A stretch of DNA of 64,000 nt from positions 76,750,929-76,814,928 of the forward strand of contig OY970826.1 of NCBI GenBank assembly GCA_963853835.1. Reading direction: 5' to 3'. Below, piece after piece: positions 10,907-22,253 of the stretch; positions within the stretch are counted from its first letter, which is position 1; every line of letters begins with the position of its first letter. The position numbers and the translations under genes are program-made. The stretch comes from Calendula officinalis. Its lineage: Eukaryota; Streptophyta; Magnoliopsida; Asterales; Asteraceae. The notes under the pieces were generated by a model. The model was not told where the DNA came from, did not search any database, and worked only from the letters and a program-made list of their open reading frames with translations.

Positions 10907-11291
10907 GGGTCCGGATCCGGTGAGAACTCTTTTCCCGTGAGTACTGCAAAAACTCTAAAAAAAAACTTTAAAAATGATCTAAAACAAATTTTTTTCAAAA
11001 ACTTTATTTTTTAAACATTAAAATCGCAGCATATAAGATCCAAAAAAAATAAAAAAATTTAAAAAATGATCCAAAAAAAATATGGATCATAATAATGATC
11101 CACAAAAAAAGGATCATTGTTATGATCCGCAAAAAAAAATGGATCATAATCTTTTTTCCAAATTTTTTTTTGGTCAAATATAGTAATAATTATAGGGAGT
11201 TATATATATTTTTTCGGAATTTTTTGGAATGTTTTTTTAGGTGTCATTGCGAGTCCTCACCGTTTTTGGAGTCCTCACATGATCCCGCTTC
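10907..11291. mobile_element. Mutator-type MITE, copy 1
   Basis: Left end GGGTCCGGATCCGGTGAG, right end CACATGATCCCGCTTC; imperfect 10-bp target repeats TTGTATTTAT (10897-10906) and TTAGATTTAT (11292-11301) fit a Mutator-like element. The interior has several ATGGATCATAAT-type short palindromes. A second copy in opposite orientation lies at 13212-13598. Confidence 0.75.
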
Positions 11292-11301
11292 TTAGATTTA
11301 T

Positions 11302-11658
11302 AATATGTGAAAGTGTATTGTTAAATAAGTGTAAGGCTCCGTTTGTTTTGACGTAATCCTCCGTAATCTTCCGTAATTGTAATTCAATTACATTACGGAG
11401 GACGTTTTGATGATTTTTTTTTTCATAATTCAATTACGACATAAATTTTGAATTACGATATTCGTTGTAATTGAATTCCGTCCCAACACCCTATGAATTC
11501 AATAATGGTCTTTTGGTAAACTAACAAATTTGAATATTTTATATGCAATCTTGAAATCGTTTAAAAAAATTAAGAAAAATTAAAAAAACTAAAAAAAATT
11601 AAAAAAAATAGAAAATAAAAAAAATTAATATTTTTATTTAACTAAAATAATAATTAAA

Positions 11659-11711
<53 letters not shown>

Positions 11712-12705
11712 TAATAATAAATAATAAAATTTTAAAAAAGAATTTAAAAAGTTTTTAAAAAAATGCATAAGTATTGATTTGAAAGTGTATTGTTAAGTAA
11801 GTGTCTTTTTTTCTTACTCACATTCCTATAAATTTCTAAAACTGACATATATAATTAATTAATTCTCTTTTTTTATATCATAACTTGATTTTGACACATA
11901 TCATGAATAAATGGGTAGACTCATAATTAGACACAAATGATAGGCACCAATACTATTTCTCTTGATGTTATAGCAAGTATTATATTCACTTTTGGTTCTT
12001 TAACATGGGTTAAACTTTAATCACACACCTCGAAATTATTCTCCCTAGTTTAACATCTCTATAACATTTATTTGGGATCTACAAAAATACCCTAAATCCA
12101 TCACAATTTACTAAAAAAACAAAAAAACAAAACCCCAAATAACATTTGGTGATCCATTGTGGCCTTGGCTAGAATCCTATAACATGGTACACGGTGTGAG
12201 AAAATCATCATTTAGCGGTGTTATAGGATGTTAAACGGTGATGTAACATCCCCACACCCAATCTTATTATTATTTGAGCGTTAGTTAGAGTGTAAATTGA
12301 CATAATATTATGTTAATTTGACAAATACTAAAGTGTTTTTTCGGGAGCGGTCTAATTCCGGTTACAATGGGCCTTGTTAAACACATCTTTTGGGCAGTCA
12401 ATATTATTCCTTTTCTAAAGCCCGGATATTCTTGTTTAAATACATATACTTGATTACTTGAAAGTGATCAAGAGGGTAGATTTCAAAATTTATTCTCATC
12501 TATCTTCCATCTTATTAGAAAACTAATACACATTATAATTACTTCTTACAAACCGAATCTTTTCTTGTTTAAGAAAAAAAATGGTATTCCTGTTATAAAT
12601 GCTCCCACAAATGGCCGAGTTTATACTCGTAATATAATCAGCCTAACTGTTGTCGATTTGCCGTAGCCGTTTTCTATAGTTCCTTACCGATTCTCATGTC
12701 TGTTA
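11302..12705. repeat. Repeat-rich intergenic stretch with (AAT)n microsatellite
   Basis: Holds an (AAT)n run at about 11660-11709 and a 25-bp direct repeat (TGAAAGTGTATTGTTAA...AAGTGT) at 11308-11332 and 11780-11804 that brackets about 450 bp beginning GGCTCCGTTTG, a transposon-like start. TGTAACATCC near 12244 may be a decayed LTR edge. I see no gene. Confidence 0.5.
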
Positions 12706-12974
12706 CTCCCTCCGTCCCTAAATAAAGTTCATATTTCTCCTTCAAGTTTTGTCCCTAAATAAAGTTCTCATTTCTCAAACTTAAGGGGCCCACTTAATAT
12801 AATAATATTATTGTCAATACTTTCACCACTAACTATCTCCTAAAACACTTTCTCTTTCCAATCAAACCTTATATTTTAATCAAAAGTAATACCAAATACC
12901 CCACCACTAACCATCTCTTAAAAAGTTGTGCCAAAAAAAAAAAAAATGAGAACTTTATTTAGGGACAGAGGAAG
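12706..12974. mobile_element. Stowaway MITE
   Basis: Ends CTCCCTCCGTCCCTAAATAA and the complement TTATTTAGGGACAGAGGAAG, flanked by TA (12704-12705, 12975-12976). 269 bp, non-coding. Confidence 0.9.
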
Positions 12975-13211
12975 TATCTCACAAGTTCATGATCCATAGT
13001 TTGGGCCTTGTTAAAATCTTTTTCTTTTTGCTGGCAGAAAAAGCCCATTCTTTAATTCATAGTTTGGCAATTTGGGCCTATTATTTCCTTTTGCTTTTCT
13101 AGAGCCCGTTTATTCTTATTTTTCTATTGTTGGAGGCTTGGAGCTAAGAGTAAGGATTAGTCTTGTTCGAATAGGATTTTCTTCGTCTTGCTAACATGGT
13201 ATTTACTTTCA

Positions 13212-13598
13212 GAAGTGGGATCCTGTGAGGACTCTTTTTTTTGGTGATGACTCGCGAAGACACCTCATAAAAATTTCAAAAAATTCCGAAAAAAAAATAT
13301 ATAACCTACTATGATTATTACTACATTTGACAAAATAAAAATTCAAAAAAAAAAATTATGATCAACTTTTTCTAGCGAATCATAACAATGATCCATATTT
13401 TTTTTGTGGATCATTATTATGATCCATTTTTTTTTTTTGATCATTTTTGGAAAAAAAAAATTTGGATCTTATACATAGCGATTTTAATGTTTAAAAAAGG
13501 AATTTTTTGAAAAAAGTTTGTTTTGGATCATTTTTAGAGTTTTTTTTTTACTCCTCACAGTCCTCACGAGGAAAAGAGTCCTCACCGGATCCGGACCC
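13212..13598. mobile_element. Mutator-type MITE, copy 2, inverted relative to copy 1
   Basis: Left end GAAGTGGGATCCTGTGAGGA, right end TCACCGGATCCGGACCC. Perfect 10-bp target repeats TTTACTTTCA at 13202-13211 and 13599-13608. 387 bp; no coding capacity. Confidence 0.88.
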
Positions 13599-13608
13599 TT
13601 TACTTTCA

Positions 13609-14184
13609 TTTATTATTATGCATATATGTACATAATATAAATTTCTAAAAACTCGAGCCCAGCCATCAAAAGTTTGAGTTTGTCTGGTTAAATTTTTTGA
13701 GCTTGTGGCTCGGGCTTGAGCTTCTGTTGAAACTCGATAAAGGTTTGACTCATTCGAGTCGAGTTTGAGCTCAAATTGCTTGTATAGCCCCTACTTCCGT
13801 CTATTAGGAACTTTAGTGCTATGACCCAATGTATCAAGAAAATTACACGTGACAGTTATTTTCGTAAAAGTTTGAATTCAAAATAGCTTTCGTCGATACA
13901 AACCACACAATTTATTTTTTAGATATTATATTACTTTTTATTTTTTCTCTTACACATTCAAAAGATCAGAAGATAGAACTAATAATTTTTGAAATGAAGT
14001 ATGGATCAATACTAGTTCTTTTAAAAGAGTAAAAGACACAAATGAAACGCAAATGGGTGGAGCCCACGACAACGGCGATACAACCGTTGGCCACAGCTGT
14101 TGGGCAACCCCACATAGCACACCCTGTCAACATACGGGCAGTTCGGTCAGCCAACTGTAGTCCCCCCTTCACACATGGCACACC
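13609..14184. other. Intergenic before the AG-peptide gene
   Basis: Contains GAGCTCGAG-type degenerate inverted sequence (about 13650-13790) like an old MITE, then AT-rich DNA and a CA/CG-richer block (14050-14180) that is probably the AG-peptide promoter. No gene seen. Confidence 0.5.
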
Positions 14185-14192
14185 TATATTAA
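14185..14192 (+). promoter_or_regulatory. Candidate TATA box of the AG-peptide gene
   Basis: TATATTAA about 100 bp upstream of the ATG, followed by a CT/CA-rich leader typical of a strongly expressed short plant gene. Confidence 0.5.
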
Positions 14193-14289
14193 CCCCCTTC
14201 ATCACCACAATTTTTCACAATCAAAACCATTAAATTCTCTTTCAAACACTTTTCATTTTCAAATTCTAATTCAAATTCAAACTACAGAA

Positions 14290-14457
14290 ATGGAATCAAT
14301 GAAGATGAAGCTATTTTCTGTTATGTTGATAGTCATCAGTAATGTGGCAGCTCAAGAAGCTCCGGCAGCTGCTCCCGGTCCGGCCTCCGGCGCTGGCGTC
14401 ATTGTCCCTACCGCCCTTGCGTCTTCAATTGCTATATTGTTCAGTTTCTTATTTTAA
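14290..14457 (+). CDS. Arabinogalactan peptide (AG-peptide), 55 aa
   Basis: A single-exon frame from ATG 14290 to TAA 14455. Seen: an N-terminal signal peptide (MESMKMKLFSVMLIVISNVA), a mature core of about a dozen residues starting QEAPAAAPGPASGAG, and a hydrophobic C-terminus ending FSFLF. This is the standard AG-peptide plan: the prolines in AP/PA pairs become hydroxyproline carrying arabinogalactan, and the C-terminus is exchanged for a GPI anchor, so the product sits on the outer plasma membrane. The MESMKMKLF start closely resembles that of Arabidopsis AGP12/13/14-type peptides. Cleavage is likely after VAA and the anchor site near SGAG; both are inferred. Confidence 0.92.
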   Translation: MESMKMKLFSVMLIVISNVAAQEAPAAAPGPASGAGVIVPTALASSIAILFSFLF

Positions 14458-15260
14458 ATTGATTTATAATTAATAATTCTTTTGGTTTCTGTTGAGTTGA
14501 GTTGATGTGTTCGCGGTGATCGTACGTAGCTTACGTATTATATTGTTTATAAATTTTAAATTTATTATGTGAATTCATTCTTTTGTTCCATGTATTATAT
14601 TAATCATAATTTTACAAGATTTAATTGTGTTTTTGTCGCATTTTTTGCTGAATTTACATGTGTCTATGAACTGTGAATTAGTGATCGCGTCTGATTCTAT
14701 AAAGTTTATTCATGATGATGAATCCGTGTTCAACAACGCAGGTATCTCCGGCGATACTAATAACACGATTCTAAGTTCCGGTATGAAAATGTTAGAAGTG
14801 TTTTTGACGTGACCGATTTCAGTTCGTTTTTCGGAGCAAAACACGCAGCTCGGGTAACGATTCCGGTGAAATTGAGTTATTAATTATGTTTACTTCAAGT
14901 GAGCATCGGTGGTTGCAGGCGTGGCGTCACAAGCTTACATGGATTAGTGATGAGAGAACATGGGATTGGTTTTGATTTGAAGAGAGAGAGAAATGGGTAG
15001 TAGAAGAAAAGAAAGGGTAGAATTGTCTTTTCATATAAATTTGCTCTAGAAAAAATAAAAACTTAAAAACTGCTCTATAAAAGATTGAGAATTGATATTG
15101 CTACCACAACTTAATGGTTATACCACACATTACAGGTTTTACAGCTGCATATACAAATATATTAAGCATTGAATGTGGTACATGCCTTAAAAGTTGTGGT
15201 AGAAAAATCACCCCCTTAAAAGATTAGCTCTCAAAAGAAAAACTCAATTGATCGGTTGTC
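14458..15260. other. 3' flank of the AG-peptide gene, no second gene seen
   Basis: The first ~150 bp are likely 3' UTR. A short open frame at 14627-14812 has no recognisable product. Sequence near 15170-15210 has TGTGGTAGAAAAATCACC-like repeats of TTGTGGTA seen at 15104, possibly a worn MITE. Confidence 0.45.
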
Positions 15261-15444
15261 TTGGGGAGTTTGTCTTCAAGAGGTATTGAGTTCAAGACTT
15301 GTTGGAGGCATTCTTTAGGAGAAAAAAATATGGTGGGGTTTATTCCAAAAAAAAAAAAGATATATTCGAAGAATGCATACTGCCCACTTGGATGTCACTA
15401 TATATGTCGAACCACTGACTTACTAACTTCTCGTTAAAAAAAAA
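15260..15444 (+). mobile_element. SINE copy 1 (same family as 23445-23638)
   Basis: Shares the block TGGTGGGGTTTATTCC, then ATACTGCCC, GGATGTCAC and ACTTACTAACTT, and ends in a short A-run. A tRNA B-box-like GAGTTCAAGACT lies near 15286. The 5' border is approximate and no TSD was resolved. Confidence 0.6.
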
Positions 15445-15712
15445 CACATTTAACAATTTTATCTTTAAAATGTAAACAAATTAGCTAATGTCCAAACCCA
15501 GATATGTTTCTCTTCTTTCCAATATGGGTCTCAAGTCATTTCTGAGAGTTGGATAAAATGAAATACAAAAACTATACTAAAATACCAAACAAACAGTCTG
15601 CAAACTTGAGAAACCACCAAAGTTACTTATTTGCACATTTGGGTAAAGAAACCTGATATTAACATAGTTATTTAAATTTCTGAGTTCTTACTTCAATCAA
15701 TTGCTTCACTTT

Positions 15713-18700
15713 TTATTCATCCGTTGCAGGCTGATGGGCTTCTATATTGGCTTCTATATGGGCTTCAATTGCTTTTTCAGATTCCTTAATTTTAGCATCT
15801 GGATTATTGCCTTCGTAAATGCTTTGTCTCTCAACACACTGCAAACGCATTTCCATCAAACGCAATCTTTCTTTCAAAATCAAGTTTTCTTTTTCTAACT
15901 GAGCTATATGTGTACCCTGATTATCAATTCTATTCTCCAACAGATAAATTCTATATTCAGCACCATTATAGTTAAGATAGATCAGGTCTTCTGCCATACC
16001 TGCATCTGACTCAATCACCTCTTTTAACTGAAAATTCCAACTACCCATTACACAAATTATTCATTCAGATTTAGACAAAAAAATTAATATTAAAAAGAGA
16101 CAGACCTCTTCGGGCATCAATCCTTGAGAAGAAGCTTCCTTATAAAGCTGCTCTAATACACTTCCCAACACTTTAAGAGTTGCAAATACTTTTTTCCTCT
16201 TCGCGGTTTTGTGTGCTAACCTGTTTCCCAAACATAAAAGAGTATCAAAAGCATGCTTGCAAAACTCGATGCTCGGTTTTCGTTCGATTGATGATCCTGG
16301 AGCATGTACTCGGGTGGTGAGTACTCGGATTTGGATTTCTATATATAAATTTGTATAAAATATATAGAGTAAGTTGCAGAAATTGTCCATGTGATCTTCT
16401 AAATTATACGATTTTCTCACTAGACTTTTTTTTTCCGTTATTTGTCTCTTATGGTTTTCGATTCCCCAAATTGGGATGAAGAAGATAAATGGAAAATGAC
16501 CCAAATGTCTTCACGTGAAGTGACTTAACGGATGGATTTAGACGGAGTTGGATGGAAGGATAGACATACGGGAAGTCGAAAAGCATAGGGACAAAAATCA
16601 CGAAAAAAGAGTCTACGGCCTATGGGACAATTTCTGTAATTTACTTATATATATAGTATATATATAATTTCTCTAATTCTTAAAAAAGAAAACATGTTTT
16701 AAAACCTATATGGAAAAAGTATCACGCTAATATTGTATATAAATAATAATGATAATAATAATAATAATAAAAGTAAACTTAAAAATGTATTTTGGAGAGT
16801 GGGTTGGGGTGGTGGGAAAGTAAGCATTTTTGAGACTTTAACTGTTTTTTAACCGAGTTGGGCGAGTTTTAACAGTGATAAAAAAACAAAAGAATGTGAA
16901 TAAAGAGATACAAAACCATACTCTTGAAAGTTTCCAGTGAAAGTACCCGATTCCCTCAACTGCATTTCCTCCTCACGTAACTTGTCTAAATCATTCTTCT
17001 CTCTGATAGGATCTTATAAACATAAAATTAAACACAGATTTAATCAAAGCAAAATTTCATTGATTCACAGGTTTTTACATTATTGATTCATCATCTACAC
17101 TTTCTATTTTGATTCTCGAATCTCACATTCGGAATGATTTACATTGATGAAATCTACTTCTATTTATAGTAATCGAACAGGTGCGTATGAACAGTCACGA
17201 CGGTTAGTTGTGGCGGTTATCGGCAGTTACGGTGGCGGTTACGGTGTTGCCGGAAGTTGCGGGGGTGGCGGCAGTTGGCGGCAGTTACATCCGGCCGGTG
17301 GTTTGCCCCTTGACAGCACCTTTTATTTGATTATTCATTTATACTAAGTATAAAATAACTTAGTATAATTATGTAACAAATGGCATGATATTTAAATTCC
17401 AACACTCCCCCTTAAATATCAAGTCATTTGTTCACGTCTTTCATGCAACTTCATGTTGGTTCACCCCACCTGTCTTGTTACGCATTTTACTCCATCCGTA
17501 TGCTTTTGTGGTGTTGGTTCACTCCACCTGTCTTGTTAGGCATTTTACTCCATCTGTATGCCTTTTTTACGACCTCCTTTGATGTTGAGATCTTCTTGTT
17601 TTCGGCTCTAGTATCTCCTACTGAACCTGTACTCCTTTAATATTGATTGAGTCACACAATCATTTATTTTCGTCATATCACATGACTTAAATCTATCTCA
17701 CATAGATTTATGGATAATCTAAATCACTTAGATTTCCTAATATATTGTTGTAGTTGCATCACACATCAATTCTTCATTTATAATCCAATCACGGGATTAT
17801 TACAAACTTATCACAAGTTTTTTCGTATAATACTTATCACAAGTTTTTGTCATATCACATGAACCATTTGTACATTTCACATGTTGTCTGAGTTTATATG
17901 CTTTAATCATATCACATGATCAAAGTATTCTTCTATTTTATTTTAAAACATTGTTTATAAATTTTATAAAGATTCTTTAAATATTAATATATAATATTCC
18001 TTTCAGTAAAGTATTTTAAATAAAAGAAAACAAAAGTTCCATATTTTGGAAAAAAATTATTTAAGAAAACGTGTATGGGTAAACAAAAACGTATGGTTTT
18101 CTATAAAATTTCGATAAATGCGTTTTCTTTTATTGGGAAAGCAACAACGTGTATTGGGAATACATATTATATTCATTTGGCTGGGAAAAAGAAAAACACA
18201 CACTAGTGTGTGTTTTTGTTTTCTTTTCTCTCTTTAGCCGTTTCTGTTCTTCGAACACTCTCTGTTAATCGGCGGCGATTGTTTGCCGGTTCTTCCGATC
18301 GTTCTTTTTAAATCCATCTATTTGACGATGGATCTGCGGTAGTTGTTTTGGGCGACGCTGGTTGTGCCCTGATTTCGAACTTTCACGGTTCGTCTTCTTC
18401 GCCGTTCATCGTCGGATCTCTTTTCCGGCGACGGTTTGTTGCGGCGGTGTTTGCAACGGTGGCGGATCCCTATGGATCTCCTTGGTTGTCGCCTTTTGGG
18501 CATCGATTGTGCCCTAATTTCGAACATGCGGCTCTGTCCGCTGCTGTCCGGTGAGTGCTCCGGTCGTCTTCTCCGATTAGGTATGTTATCCTTTATCGGC
18601 GGTTCCAGTTTGGTGGTAGATCCTTGTTGATTAGCCACCCTGGGAAGTCCCTTTGATGATTGCATTCTGAACACTCCGCTCTCTTTTGCGGTGGTTCATG

Positions 18701-20239
18701 ATGGTTGCGAATCGCCGGTCGGACGCTCACTGTTTTGTGTAGATGATGAATTCTGGCTTTGATTATCCAGGCTCTGATACCAATTGATAGGATCTTATAA
18801 ACATAAAATTAAACACAGATTTAATCAAAGCAAAATTTCATTGATTCACAGGTTTTTACATTATTGATTCATCATCTACACTTTCTATTTTGATTCTCGA
18901 ATCTCACATTCGGAATGATTTACATTGATGAAATCTACTTCTATTTATAGTAATCGAACAGGTGCGTATGAACAGTCACGACGGTTAGTTGTGGCGGTTA
19001 TCGGCAGTTACGGTGGCGGTTACGGTGTTGCCGGAAGTTGCGGGGGTGGCGGCAGTTGGCGGCAGTTACATCCGGCCGGTGGTTTGCCCCTTGACAGCAC
19101 CTTTTATTTGATTATTCATTTATACTAAGTATAAAATAACTTAGTATAATTATGTAACAAATGGCATGATATTTAAATTCCAACACTCTCTGTATAACTT
19201 ATAGAATCCCCGTAACCGAGTTATGTCCTGACTTCGGTCAATCGGTGCATACCCCCCGTGGGCTACTTTTTGCTGTCAAATAACAAAAGCGCAAACATGT
19301 CATTGGTTCATGAAGCTAACATATGTTGGTGATTTTAGTGTCACTTATTCAGTTTTAGTATAATGGAAATGATACGTATGTCATGGTTTCATACGTTGGT
19401 ACAATATGAGTATGGAGGTGCAGATGGCACCCTTGTATAAGTCCAAGATTATTTCATGCGAACGGACAAAAGGCGGGTCTTTGGAACTGTCTTGGTTTCA
19501 TTTATAAAACAAAAACAAGCGTATGTTGAAAACTAGACGAAAACGCATACACTTTGAATATGAATTCTCTCAAAATCATTTAAACAATCTTCTAGTTTGA
19601 ATCTTCAGGAAGTTATCCCGATGGTTAAAATTTCGTGAACCCACGCATAGGGTCAATATATTCAATTCGGAAAGTGTAAGTTTGTGTGGTTCCATCTTAA
19701 AATCAATTGGTTGTAAGAGCAGTAGCTCAAGACCCTTATAAGCACATTACATATTCATTATTTGTCCAATGTGAGACATAACTCAACAGAAAGAATTAAA
19801 CACGATTCGTGTTTCATTACGGATAACAGAAACAAAACCTATTAACTTTCCAACAAGATATTGGCACGAAACCATACCGTGATCACGGCCGTCAACCCTG
19901 TTTTGAACTGTAGCTCACCTCTACCTTCACTGTTAAGATCTAGATTTTGAGCCAATGTATAAGCATGATCACATACTGCAATAAAGTAACAGAAACACAA
20001 ACCATAGTTAGCAGCTAATTAAACCTTGAAAAGAAGTAAATGGAAATAAAACACATACAAATTCTAGAAATGATAATATCTTCATCTTCAATTTCATCAG
20101 CTGCTCTTAAAATTAAATCAATCTCCCTGCTGTTTGAAAGTGAAGATGGGACATTTCCAGCTGGCCTCCCATAAGCATCAATCCCTATTCGAAGTGCAGC
20201 ACGAACCAAACGCTCCCACAAACGGTCCGCGTTACCCAT
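15713..20239 (-). pseudogene. Chimeric callose synthase N-terminus / coiled-coil gene, copy A, split by an LTR element
   Basis: Exons inferred: 20239-20059, 19975-19878, 19272 to 16917 (interrupted), 16215-16106, 16027-15713. With the 17004-19185 insertion and one CTCTC repeat set aside, 873 nt read in frame as 290 aa. Exons 1-4 and the start of exon 5 follow the N-terminus of callose synthases of the GSL10/CALS9 group: WERLVRAAL, ILRAADEIEDED, AYTLAQNLDLNSEGRG, LQFKTGL, IDRSQDI, FYKLYRE, KVFATLKVLG, ESDAGMAEDL. That part corresponds to the Vta1/callose synthase N-terminal domain. Instead of continuing into the ~1900-aa enzyme, exon 5 turns into a heptad-rich segment (LLENRIDNQGTHIAQLEKEN, ILKERLRLMEMRL) and stops. 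No glucan synthase domain or membrane segment exists. The intact ancestor may have encoded a soluble regulator; this copy is broken unless the insertion is tolerated. Confidence 0.78.
17004..19185 (-). mobile_element. Non-autonomous LTR retrotransposon in exon 3 of copy A
   Basis: LTRs of 401 bp at 17004-17404 and 18785-19185 look identical base for base. In element sense they run TGTTGGAATT...CCTATCA. TSD CTCTC at 16999-17003 and 19186-19190. Primer site TGGTATCAGAGC (minus strand, 18771-18782) lies two bases from the 5' LTR; a purine tract AAGGGGGAG abuts the 3' LTR (17405-17413). The internal region is only 1380 bp with no gag or pol motif, so it must be mobilised in trans. A basic open frame at 18318-18674 (-) is not recognisable. 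TGTTGG ends and the primer site suggest Copia. Confidence 0.93.
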
Positions 20240-20919
20240 TATAACCCTTAAATATATGTAATCACAAGTTACAGCTTCATATCAATTCACTTTAGAACCA
20301 AAAACACCCTAAAACAGTATGTAGCGAATTTGCTTTAGGAATTGAATTTTAATCAATTTAAGCACGCTGATATGAGATTTACAAATCTAGATGAAAATAA
20401 AGATCGTAGACTAAGAACTCACCGGATTGGAGATCTAAAAGTTTACAAATAATACATCTTGAAAAAGAAATAGTCAGTGTAATTAACAATTAAGTGAAAT
20501 GTATGGCATTCAAGTCAACTGGAGAGAGAAAAGAGTTGAATATGTAGAGAGTTTTTTTTTTCTTTTTTTTTTCGAGGTTTTGAAACTAAAAACTGGGGCG
20601 ATAGATTAGGGGAAAAGGTGTGTTTACCTGCTTGCACAGGGTTGACTTTCTGTACAACGTGGCCTGTAAAGACTAATGTGTCGTCTGGGTTTATTGACAT
20701 TTGATTCACACGTTTTGATAATTACAAGGGCTGTCAATATACACGCATTATAAGTTTGTATATTAATGTATAATCACCTCCTGAATTTTAGGAACCAACT
20801 CTTTCCATGATTTAATGTACAACTTTTATGCATTTAGAGACAACTCTAATGACTGTCATTATCAAAACCCCAATCTTAATACCTGTTAAGTTGTTAATTA
20901 TCCAACTAGGATGGTTATG
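20240..20919 (-). other. 5' flank of copy A, shared with copy B
   Basis: The segment 20500-20640 (AGAGAGTTTTTT, GAGGTTTTGAAACT, GGTGTGTTTACCT, GGGTTGACTT) recurs at 26505-26610 upstream of copy B. This is the duplicated leader/promoter. A minus-strand frame at 20515-20709 is not recognised and may be part of the leader. Confidence 0.5.
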
Positions 20920-20922
20920 TTA

Positions 20923-21923
20923 GACTACCCGTAATGGGTGGCCAAACTAAGTTTGGTCACCCCGGGCACCTCTGCGCCACATCAGCTTTCTCTAACCTGA
21001 TCAAACACATGACCAGACAGCGACCAATAGCCCGTAATGGGTGACCGATTGAAAACTTTTTTTTTTAAATTTCATTAATAATTAAAAATAATTAAAAACA
21101 TTACATTGATAAAAAAACATTACGTAAATAAAACCCCTTTACAGAATTCTGCGAGACTATCACGGCTAGTTTTCTCACCAATTTGTAAGTATTCGTCTAG
21201 AGCATCCGGTATGGTGTCGTATGCTAACTGAAGAATTGCAGAAGTGCACCTCATTAGCGGAGAAGTACATGGGTTCCCAAGTGCATCATAACGTTGCGCA
21301 AATAATGGGACGGTATTAGTGAGATCACAAACAATGTGTGTGAAAAGATCACGGCTCATCCTGAAACGTTTACGAAAATCTTTTTCGTTGTACATCGGAT
21401 TTTTAGCGAAGTAAGCTGCCACGAGACGGTCATGAGCACCGTTACGGTCCCTATTCACATATCTTCTAGGAGTTCTAGGGATACTAGAACTAGAACTTTC
21501 AAGAAACGTTGCCGTCATTTGTAAAAAACCAAGATGTATAATGAGATCCTCCTCCTCGTCGCCAAAAATGAAATTAGCGACATTCATTTCATCGACGGAA
21601 CTCATTAAGATAGTGTGTGTGATGTGAGTAAGTATGAAGAAAAGAAATGAGAAGTGTAAAAATTTTTAGAAAAATATTGGGTATTTATAAGGTAAAAAAA
21701 TGGGTAAAAATTAAGTTTGAAAGGAGTGTGTATTTAATAAAGTAGCCGTTATAGGGGGTGGGTGTAAAAATTGAAGCCGTTGGGAGTGAAATGGGAACGG
21801 TCGAATAGTCGACCGTCAGACACGGTCGACGCGTCGGGGGACGAGGCTCGTAACGGGGGCGACGCGTCGGGTACTGCTTGGTGGCGGTCGCGACCATGAC
21901 GGGGTCACCCAATACGCACAGTC
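20923..21923 (-). mobile_element. PIF/Harbinger deletion derivative with partial transposase
   Basis: Ends GACTACCCGTAATGGGTGGCC and, on the other strand, GACTGTGCGTATTGGGTGACC (16 of 21 match), flanked by TTA at 20920-20922 and 21924-21926. 1001 bp. Only the start of the transposase is present. Confidence 0.88.
21120..21605 (-). pseudogene. N-terminal fragment of a PIF/Harbinger transposase (161 aa)
   Basis: Starts at ATG 21605. The segment from about residue 60 (AAYFAKNPMYNEKDFRKRFRMSRDLF) through MRCTSAILQLAYDTIPDALDEYLQIGEKTSRDSL matches the region before the catalytic core in the full-length transposase at 40071-41336. The DDE domain is absent, so the product cannot transpose, though it could retain protein-binding ability. 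Confidence 0.85.
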
Positions 21924-22253
21924 TTATGGCTAACACATACATTTTAAATCTACGCAATTTGTCCGTTATATATGATACACAATTTTAAGGTTACGATAAA
22001 GACAATCCTTGTGGCTTTAATAATAGTGAATAATGTGTACACATATATAATCCTTAAATACAAAATTTTGTCAGGCTTTTGCTCTTTAATACTAACTTAT
22101 GTTAGATGATTTCATTAAATATAGACATGTGACTTGTATACAAGGGTGAAATAGTTTTTTTATCACTCTAAACTATTAAATGTACATTATCCTATACTTT
22201 AAAAATGATTTTAACATTCAATATAGATTTACCTAACTCGTTTATTCTTATAA

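Noticed and set aside
17144..17347. Glycine-rich 67-residue frame, also at 18925-19128
   Set aside because: It lies wholly inside the two LTR copies and is identical in both because the LTRs are. No sign of coding use.
18318..18674. Arginine-rich frame inside the LTR element
   Set aside because: No similarity to gag or pol; composition follows the GC-rich segment. Treated as non-coding.
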